Shown here: in pieces, positions 58,969 through 64,000 of the stretch
Layout: the number at the start of each line of letters is the position of its first letter
Position numbering within the stretch: the first letter of the stretch is position 1
DNA from: JAKAQB01 sp027320105
GTDB taxonomy: Bacteria; Actinomycetota; Acidimicrobiia; Acidimicrobiales; Palsa-688
NCBI GenBank assembly: GCA_027320105.1
Contig: DAHVMA010000037.1
Span: forward strand, 1 to 64,000
Length of the DNA: 64,000 nucleotides
Direction: 5' to 3'
The notes under the pieces: model-generated
What the model saw: only the letters and a program-made list of their open reading frames with translations
What the model was told of the DNA's origin: nothing
Database searches by the model: none
Program-made: the position numbers and the translations under genes

Positions 58969-59808
58969 ATGTTCAAAGGTCTCAGGCGCCAGTGGAAGTA
59001 CCAGACCGCCAAGATCAACAACCGGCTGGAGGAGCGCGCCGATCCCAAGATCCAGCTCGAACAGGCGATCCAGGAGGTCCAGGACCAGCACCGCCTCCTC
59101 ATCGAACAGGCCGCCAACGTCATAGCCCGCCAGAAGCAAACCGAGCTGCAGCTGAACCGGGCCTTGGACGACCTGGGGCGGACCAACCAGTCGACGCGCC
59201 AGGCCCTGACGCTCGCCCAGCAGGCAGCTGCAGCCGGCGACACCGCCAAGGCAGCCCAGTACAACCAGGCGGCAGAGGGGTTCGCCAACCAGCTGGTGGC
59301 CATCGAGCAGCGCGTCGAGGACCTGAAGCAGACCAGCCTGCAGACGGCGAAGGCCTCCGATCAGGCGAAGGCGGCCGTGCAGCAGAACTCCACCCGGCTG
59401 CAGCAGCAGCTGGCGGAGCGCAACAAGCTCCTCAACCAGCTCGAGCAGGCGAAGATGCAAGAGCAGCTCAACGCAGCCACCACCCAGCTCAACCAGACTG
59501 TCGGCTCCGACGTGCCCAGCCTCGATCAGGTGCGGGAGAAGATCGAGGCTCGCTACGCCAAGGCGATTGGCACCTCAGAGCTCGGCAACGCCACCGTCGA
59601 GTCCCGCATGCTCGAGGTCCAACAGGCGGTGGTCGGCGCCCAGGCGCAATCCCGCCTCGACCAGATCCGCGCCCAGATGGCACTGGAAGCAGGGGGTCAG
59701 GCGGCGGGCGCGGCGCTCGCCCCCGGGGCGCAGGCGGCCGGCGAGCTGGGCGAGGGGGCGGCGCCGGCTGGAGGTGAGGCAGCGCCCGAGGACGCCGAGG
59801 AGGGCTGA
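58969..59808 (+). CDS. pspA: PspA/IM30-family protein
   Basis: The 279-aa product MFKGLRRQWKYQTAKINNRL, ADPKIQLEQAIQEVQDQHRL, and long heptad-like helices (QLAERNKLLNQLEQAKMQEQ) form the coiled coil of PspA/IM30 membrane-repair ESCRT-III-like proteins. The Ala/Gly/Glu-rich C-terminal tail is typical of actinobacteria. The ATG at 58969 starts 35 bp from proA, divergently; no PspBC partners are near. Confidence 0.9.
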   Translation: MFKGLRRQWKYQTAKINNRLEERADPKIQLEQAIQEVQDQHRLLIEQAANVIARQKQTELQLNRALDDLGRTNQSTRQALTLAQQAAAAGDTAKAAQYNQAAEGFANQLVAIEQRVEDLKQTSLQTAKASDQAKAAVQQNSTRLQQQLAERNKLLNQLEQAKMQEQLNAATTQLNQTVGSDVPSLDQVREKIEARYAKAIGTSELGNATVESRMLEVQQAVVGAQAQSRLDQIRAQMALEAGGQAAGAALAPGAQAAGELGEGAAPAGGEAAPEDAEEG

Positions 59809-59824
59809 GCACCCTCCGGCCGCC

Positions 59825-60844
59825 TCAGGCGCCGGGCTTCTCGTCGTGGCCGCCGAACTCCTTGCGCATCGCCGACAGGATGCGATCGGCGAAGTCGGCT
59901 TCACCACGGCTGCTGAACCGCTCGTACAGGGCGGCGGTGAGGACGTTGGCGGGCGCCCCGACGTCGACAGCGGCGTGGATGGTCCAGCGCCCCTCCCCGG
60001 AGTCCGACACCCGGCCCTCGAAGCCACGGAGGGCAGGGTCCTGGCGCAGGGCGTGGGCGGTCAGGTCGAGCAGCCAGGAGGAGATGACGCTCCCACGCCG
60101 CCACACCTCTGCGATCTCAGCGGTGTCCATGTCGTAGCGGTAGAGCTCCGGATGCTCGAGCGGGGCGGTCTCGGCGTCCCCACCGCCCTTGTCCCCGGCG
60201 CCGATGCCCGCCTTGTGCAGGATGTCGAGACCCTCGGCGTAGGCAGCCATGATCCCGTACTCGATCCCGTTGTGCACCATCTTCACGAAGTGGCCAGCGC
60301 CGTTGGGGCCGCAGTGGAGGTAGCCGTGCTCGGCGGTGGACGGCTCGCCGGTGCGGCCCTCGGTGCGGGGTGCGGCGTCGACGCCGGGGGCGATGGCCTC
60401 GAAGATGGGGTCGAGGCGTCCGACGACGTCGTCCTCACCGCCGATCATCAGGCAGTAGCCGCGCTCCAGACCGAACACCCCGCCACTCGTGCCGCAGTCG
60501 ACGAAGTGGATCCCCTTCCCGGAGAGGTCCTCGGCGCGGCGGATGTCGTCCTGGTAGTGCGAGTTGCCGCCATCGATGATGATGTCACCCTGCCGCATGA
60601 CGGCGGCGAGGCGGTCGATCGTCTGGCCCGTGAACGCCGCCGGGACCATGACCCACGCCGCCCGGGGAGGGTCCAGCTTGCCCACGAGCTCCCCCATGGA
60701 CGCTGCGCCGGTAGCACCCTCGGGCTCGAGGGCCGCGACAGCTTCGGGGTTGACGTCGTAGACGACGCAGGAGTGCCCGGCGCGCGTGAGGCGCCGCACC
60801 ATGTTGGCGCCCATGCGCCCGAGTCCAACCATGCCGAGTTGCAC
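59825..60844 (-). CDS. gnd: 6-phosphogluconate dehydrogenase, decarboxylating
   Basis: The 339-aa protein has LGMVGLGRMGANMVRRLTR (NADP site), GDIIIDGGNSHYQDDIRRAE, DCGTSGGVFGLERGYCLMIG, HCGPNGAGHFVKMVHNGIEY and GEGRWTIHAAVDVGAP. It is shorter than the E. coli enzyme (~470) but normal for the short GndA-type of actinobacteria. It produces ribulose 5-phosphate and NADPH or NADH. The GTG at 60844 follows AAGGAGG. It lies 46 bp after proB. Confidence 0.92.
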   Translation of the reverse strand: MQLGMVGLGRMGANMVRRLTRAGHSCVVYDVNPEAVAALEPEGATGAASMGELVGKLDPPRAAWVMVPAAFTGQTIDRLAAVMRQGDIIIDGGNSHYQDDIRRAEDLSGKGIHFVDCGTSGGVFGLERGYCLMIGGEDDVVGRLDPIFEAIAPGVDAAPRTEGRTGEPSTAEHGYLHCGPNGAGHFVKMVHNGIEYGIMAAYAEGLDILHKAGIGAGDKGGGDAETAPLEHPELYRYDMDTAEIAEVWRRGSVISSWLLDLTAHALRQDPALRGFEGRVSDSGEGRWTIHAAVDVGAPANVLTAALYERFSSRGEADFADRILSAMRKEFGGHDEKPGA

Positions 60845-60890
60845 CTGCGGCCTCCTTCGCGGGTCGGGGTCCGGCTGGTGTTCTACCCCA

Positions 60891-61994
60891 TCAGGGCAGC
60901 AGCACGAGATCGTCCCGATGGACGACCTCGTCGGGTACGTCGTCGGGGAGGCTCGCCGTGCGCCGGCCGGCAAGCTCCTTCAGCCGCTCGGCGCTGTAGC
61001 GGGAGATGCCCTTGGCGAACACCGCCCCGTCGGGTCCCGCCAGGGCGACGGCATCGTCGGCGTCGAAGGTCCCCTCGACGCCCGTCACCCCGGCCGGCAG
61101 GAGCGACACGCCGCGCGTGGTGAGCGCCGTCAGGGCGCCGTGGTCCACGACGATCGTGCCGCTGGCGGCGACCGCGAACGCGATCCACAGCTTGCGCGCC
61201 GGCAGCCGCGTGGCGCGGGGGCGCACGGCCGTCCCCACGCCGGGCACGCCACCGGCGGCGTCGGCGAGCACCCCGGGCCGGCCGGCATCTGCGATGACGG
61301 CCCGCACACCCGACCACGCAGCGATCTTGGCCGCCGCCAGCTTCGAGGCCATCCCTCCACTTCCCCGCTCGCCGGCACCGCCGGCGAGGGCTTCGAGCTC
61401 GTGGTCGACCTCGGCGATCTCCTCGACGAGGGACGCCTCGGCGTCGACCCGCGGGTCGGCGGTGAGCAGACCGGGGGTGTCGGTCAGCAACACGAGCAGG
61501 TCGGCACCGACGAGGTGGGCGACCAGGGCGGCGAGCCGGTCGTTGTCCCCGAACCGGATCTCGTCGTCGGCGATGGCGTCGTTCTCGTTGACGATGGGCA
61601 CCACGCCCAGGTCGAGCAGCACTGCGAGGGTCTGGCGGGCGTGCAGGTACTGGGTGCGGTCGACGAAGTCATGGGGGGCGAGCAGCACCTGTCCTCCCAC
61701 CAGGCCGACGGCGGCGAGGGCCCGGTACCACTCGAGCAACAGGTGACCCTGACCGACGGCGGAGACTGCCTGCAGCACGGCGACGTCAGCGGGGGGCCGG
61801 TCGGCGAAGCCGAGGTGCGGGAGCCCGGCAGCTATGGCGCCGCTCGTGACGACGACCACCCTGCTGCCAGCAGCACGGAGCCCGGCGACCTCCGCGGCGA
61901 GCTTGTCGATGGCGGCCGGCTCGAGGTGGCCGCGGCGGTCGGTGACCGAGGAAGTGCCGACCTTCACGACGACGCGGGGGCTCACCGCCTCCAT
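60891..61994 (-). CDS. proB: Glutamate 5-kinase ProB with PUA domain
   Basis: ProB phosphorylates glutamate, the first proline step. The 367-aa protein has VVVKVGTSSVTDRRGHLEPA, VVVVTSGAIAAGLPHLGF, PIVNENDAIADDEIRFGDND, LVLLTDTPGLLTADPR and GSGGMASKLAAAKIAAWSGV. The C-terminal part (ASGTIVVDHGALTALTTRGV, FAKGISRYSAERL) is a PUA domain. Complete. It follows obgE by 21 bp in the conserved rplU-rpmA-obgE-proB order. Confidence 0.95.
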   Translation of the reverse strand: MEAVSPRVVVKVGTSSVTDRRGHLEPAAIDKLAAEVAGLRAAGSRVVVVTSGAIAAGLPHLGFADRPPADVAVLQAVSAVGQGHLLLEWYRALAAVGLVGGQVLLAPHDFVDRTQYLHARQTLAVLLDLGVVPIVNENDAIADDEIRFGDNDRLAALVAHLVGADLLVLLTDTPGLLTADPRVDAEASLVEEIAEVDHELEALAGGAGERGSGGMASKLAAAKIAAWSGVRAVIADAGRPGVLADAAGGVPGVGTAVRPRATRLPARKLWIAFAVAASGTIVVDHGALTALTTRGVSLLPAGVTGVEGTFDADDAVALAGPDGAVFAKGISRYSAERLKELAGRRTASLPDDVPDEVVHRDDLVLLP

Positions 61995-62015
61995 TGTGGC
62001 AGGCAGCGCCTGCCG

Positions 62016-63248
62016 CTACTCCGGCTCGTAGTCGAACTCGAAGTCGCCGATCCGGACCCGCTCGCCGGAGCGGGCGCCGGCACGAGCAAGGGCGCGCTCG
62101 ACGCCGAGGCCACGCAAGCGGGCCTGGGCGTACTCGAGCGCCTGCGGGTCGGTGAGGTCCGACAGGGCGACGGCTCGAAGCGCCGGGCGGCCCCGTACGA
62201 CCCAGGACCCGTCGGTGTCCCGCTCGACGGCCACGCCGGCCGGCGCCGGGCGGTGCACGGCCGTGCGGACCGGCCGCGGCTGGCTGGCCCGGGCCTCGGA
62301 GACGAGGATCGCCAGCCGGCCGAGCAGCGGGCGGAGCCCCGCACCGGTGACAGCGGAGATCCTTATGGCCGGCTCGGTGGCGTCGGGTGCTGCGTCGAGC
62401 TTGGTGCCGACGATCAGGCGGGGGCGGTCGAGCAGCTCGGGCCGGTAACGCCCCAGCTCCCCCAGCAGCACGGACTCCTGCTCGCTGGGCAGCCGCCCGC
62501 CGGCGCCGGTGAGGTCGCAGAGCACGACGAGCACCCGGGCGCGCTCGATGTGACGGAGGAACTGGTGGCCGAGGCCCCGTCCATCGCTGGCACCTTCGAT
62601 GAGGCCGGGGATGTCGGCGACGACGAGCTCGTGATCGTCGTAGCGGACGACGCCGAGGTGTGGTTCGAGGGTGGTGAACGGGTAGTCAGCGATCTTGGGC
62701 TTGGCGGCGGAGATGCGGGAGATCAGCGTGCTCTTGCCGGCGTTGGGGAACCCGACGAGGGCGACGTCCGCCATGAGCTTGAGCTCCAGGTCGAGCCAGC
62801 GCTCCTCGCCGAGCTCGGCCTGCTCGGCGAACGCCGGCGCGCGGCGCCGGTTGGAGAGGAACCGGGCGTTTCCCCGACCTCCCTCGCCGCCGTGGGCGGC
62901 GAGGGACCGGTCGCCATCCACGGTGAGGTCAGCGAGGACGGTGCCGTCCCGGTCCCGGACGACAGTCCCCTCGGGGACGGCCACGAGCAGGTCGGCGCCG
63001 CTGCGCCCGTGACGGCCCTTCCCACTCCCGTGGGCGCCGTCGCCGGCGCGGCGGTGGGGGTGATCGCGAAAGCCGTAGAGGGATGCGACGTTGCGGTCGG
63101 CGACCAACCACACGTCCCCGCCCCGGCCGCCGTCCCCGCCGTCAGGCCCGCCTCTGGCTACGTGCGCCTCCCGCCTGAACGAGACGGCGCCGGCACCACC
63201 ATCGCCGGCTCTGACATGGACCTGGGCTTCGTCGATGAACGCGGGCAT
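62016..63248 (-). CDS. obgE: GTPase ObgE/CgtA
   Basis: The 410-aa protein has a Gly-rich Obg fold (VRAGDGGAGAVSFRREAHVA, GPDGGDGGRGGDVWL), a G domain (VALVGFPNAGKSTLISRISA, DIPGLIEGASDGRGLGHQFL) and a C-terminal OCT domain (WVVRGRPALRAVALSDLTDP). The G4-like element is IVGTKLDA. Obg GTPases help late assembly of the 50S subunit and stress control. It starts 15 bp after rpmA. Confidence 0.96.
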   Translation of the reverse strand: MPAFIDEAQVHVRAGDGGAGAVSFRREAHVARGGPDGGDGGRGGDVWLVADRNVASLYGFRDHPHRRAGDGAHGSGKGRHGRSGADLLVAVPEGTVVRDRDGTVLADLTVDGDRSLAAHGGEGGRGNARFLSNRRRAPAFAEQAELGEERWLDLELKLMADVALVGFPNAGKSTLISRISAAKPKIADYPFTTLEPHLGVVRYDDHELVVADIPGLIEGASDGRGLGHQFLRHIERARVLVVLCDLTGAGGRLPSEQESVLLGELGRYRPELLDRPRLIVGTKLDAAPDATEPAIRISAVTGAGLRPLLGRLAILVSEARASQPRPVRTAVHRPAPAGVAVERDTDGSWVVRGRPALRAVALSDLTDPQALEYAQARLRGLGVERALARAGARSGERVRIGDFEFDYEPE

Positions 63249-63262
63249 GCACCCGCCGGGGG

Positions 63263-63520
63263 TCAGGCCTGCTCGGTGAGGACGTCGACGAGCCGGCGCC
63301 GCTTGCGGGAGCCGAACTTGACCTTGCCGTCAGCCAAGGCGAACAGGGTGTCGTCCCCGCCACGGCCGACGTTCTCACCGGGGTGGAAGTGGGTGCCACG
63401 CTGGCGCACGATGATCGAACCGGCGGTCACAGCCGTCCCGTCGAACACCTTCACCCCGAGGCGCTGGGCCGCCGAGTCACGGCCGTTGCGGGTGGAGCCA
63501 CCGCCTTTGGTCTTGGACAT
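63263..63520 (-). CDS. rpmA: 50S ribosomal protein L27
   Basis: The 85-aa product MSKTKGGGSTRNGRDSAAQR, LGVKVFDGTAVTAGSIIVRQ, RGTHFHPGENVGRGGDDTLF is a complete L27, whose N-terminal tail reaches the peptidyl-transferase centre. It sits between rplU and obgE, with gaps of ~12-15 bp. Confidence 0.97.
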   Translation of the reverse strand: MSKTKGGGSTRNGRDSAAQRLGVKVFDGTAVTAGSIIVRQRGTHFHPGENVGRGGDDTLFALADGKVKFGSRKRRRLVDVLTEQA

Positions 63521-63531
63521 CCTGCTTCCCT

Positions 63532-63840
63532 CTACCGGCTGATGCCGGTGATCTCGATCGTCGTGTAGTGCTGGCGGTGACCCCAGTGCGTGCGGGCCCG
63601 GGCCTTGGGCTTGTACTTGAGGCCGCGGATCTTGGGCCCGGTGGCGGTGCCGACGATCCGAGCGGTCACGGCTGCCGCGCCGAGCTCCTCCGGCCGGGCC
63701 AGCACCGTGTCACCGTCCACGAGGAGGACGGGCGTGAAGTGCAGGTCGCTGCCGGGCTCGCCGTCGAGGCGCTCGACGGCGAGGGTCTGGCCCTCCTCGA
63801 CCCGCTCCTGCTTTCCACCGGTCTTGATCACTGCGTACAC
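63532..63840 (-). CDS. rplU: 50S ribosomal protein L21
   Basis: The 102-aa product MYAVIKTGGKQERVEEGQTL, LHFTPVLLVDGDTVLARPEE and IRGLKYKPKARARTHWGHRQ is a complete L21, which binds 23S rRNA. ATG at 63840. It leads the rplU-rpmA-obgE-proB cluster, downstream of the RNase E/G gene. Confidence 0.97.
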   Translation of the reverse strand: MYAVIKTGGKQERVEEGQTLAVERLDGEPGSDLHFTPVLLVDGDTVLARPEELGAAAVTARIVGTATGPKIRGLKYKPKARARTHWGHRQHYTTIEITGISR

Positions 63841-63863
63841 GAGGGTGAGAGCCTACCAGCCGG

Positions 63864-64000
63864 CTACAACAGCGTGTCGTCGATGAGGAAGCCGCGTCCT
63901 CCACACGTCGGGCAGGTCTCGGACATCGACTCGACGAGGCCCTCCGATACCCGCTTGCGCGTCATCTCCACGAGGCCGAGCTCGGAGATCTCTGAGACCT
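63864..64000 (-). CDS. rne: Ribonuclease E/G, C-terminal end (partial)
   Basis: The 45 visible codons read SELGLVEMTRKRVSEGLVES and SETCPTCGGRGFLIDDTLL, then stop. This is the conserved end of the RNase E/G catalytic part, with the CPTCxGRG zinc-link motif that joins subunits. The rest lies beyond the window edge. The rne-rplU-rpmA order is typical of actinobacteria. Confidence 0.85.
   Translation of the reverse strand, partial: VSEISELGLVEMTRKRVSEGLVESMSETCPTCGGRGFLIDDTLL

Noticed and set aside
60786..63542. A 918-codon plus-strand open frame over proB/obgE/rpmA
   Set aside because: Antisense shadow of well-identified minus-strand genes; no recognisable domain.
1..64000. CRISPR arrays and a complete prophage
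   Set aside because: No regularly spaced direct repeats or phage structural genes were seen; only isolated recombinase fragments occur.

Overview
The window is high-GC DNA with actinobacterial hallmarks: an rne-rplU-rpmA-obgE-proB-proA-nadD-rsfS order (with insertions), Lsr2-type DNA-binding sequence, NrtR-controlled NAD synthesis, class II DAHP synthase, and many GTG/TTG starts. An acidimicrobial-type actinobacterium is my best guess, from gene content only. The sequence divides into a scrambled accessory region, a catabolic core, a surface/secretion patch and a housekeeping block.

1-10 kb and 14.4-19 kb are decayed accessory DNA. They hold a tyrosine integrase that is frameshifted and split by a ~1.5 kb insertion carrying an ERCC4-Lsr2 nuclease; several type II toxin-antitoxin pairs (VapBC, FitAB-like, Phd/PIN, AbrB/RelE, RHH/Doc remnant); fragments of serine recombinase, TnpB, IS1380 and IS1634-like transposases; an orphan group II intron domain V; and a perfect 97-bp inverted duplication of part of a FitA antitoxin gene. 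Between them (10.1-14.4 kb) sits an intact nrtR-nadABC locus with a clear palindromic operator.

The most interesting part is 19.4-34.6 kb, a bacterial microcompartment (BMC) locus in two divergent arms. The left arm encodes a BMC-H shell protein, a pyruvate-phosphate-dikinase (PPDK)-like protein whose ATP-grasp and phosphohistidine domains look intact while its PEP/pyruvate domain looks degenerate, a helical 195-aa protein, an unrecognised 473-aa protein, a stand-alone phosphohistidine swivel domain, a HAD phosphatase with a Cys-rich tail, and a DUF7064-like protein. The right arm encodes BMC-P, BMC-H, an acylating aldehyde dehydrogenase, an EutJ-like chaperone, BMC-T, a malate dehydrogenase with an extra N-terminal domain, a zinc alcohol dehydrogenase and a GAF-PucR regulator. 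I infer a microcompartment that handles an aldehyde made by an uncharacterised ATP-dependent phosphoryl-transfer step; the substrate is unknown. Next to it (35.1-43.4 kb) lie an acetone-carboxylase-type operon (acxA, acxB, acxC homologues plus an acyl-CoA ligase), a divergent second GAF-PucR regulator, and then an APC permease. A link from alcohol or ketone oxidation to acetoacetyl-CoA is possible but rests on adjacency.

46.3-51.6 kb encodes two pseudopilin-like proteins and a PilX-like protein carrying a ricin-type lectin domain, then an ECF sigma factor with a probable autoregulatory promoter and a partner membrane protein with a BNR-type beta-propeller. 51.6-64 kb is core metabolism: rsfS, nadD, aroG (class II), cysH, a MoxR/VWA pair, proA, pspA, gnd, proB, obgE, rpmA, rplU and the 3' end of an RNase E/G gene. 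No CRISPR array, rRNA or credible complete tRNA gene was seen.
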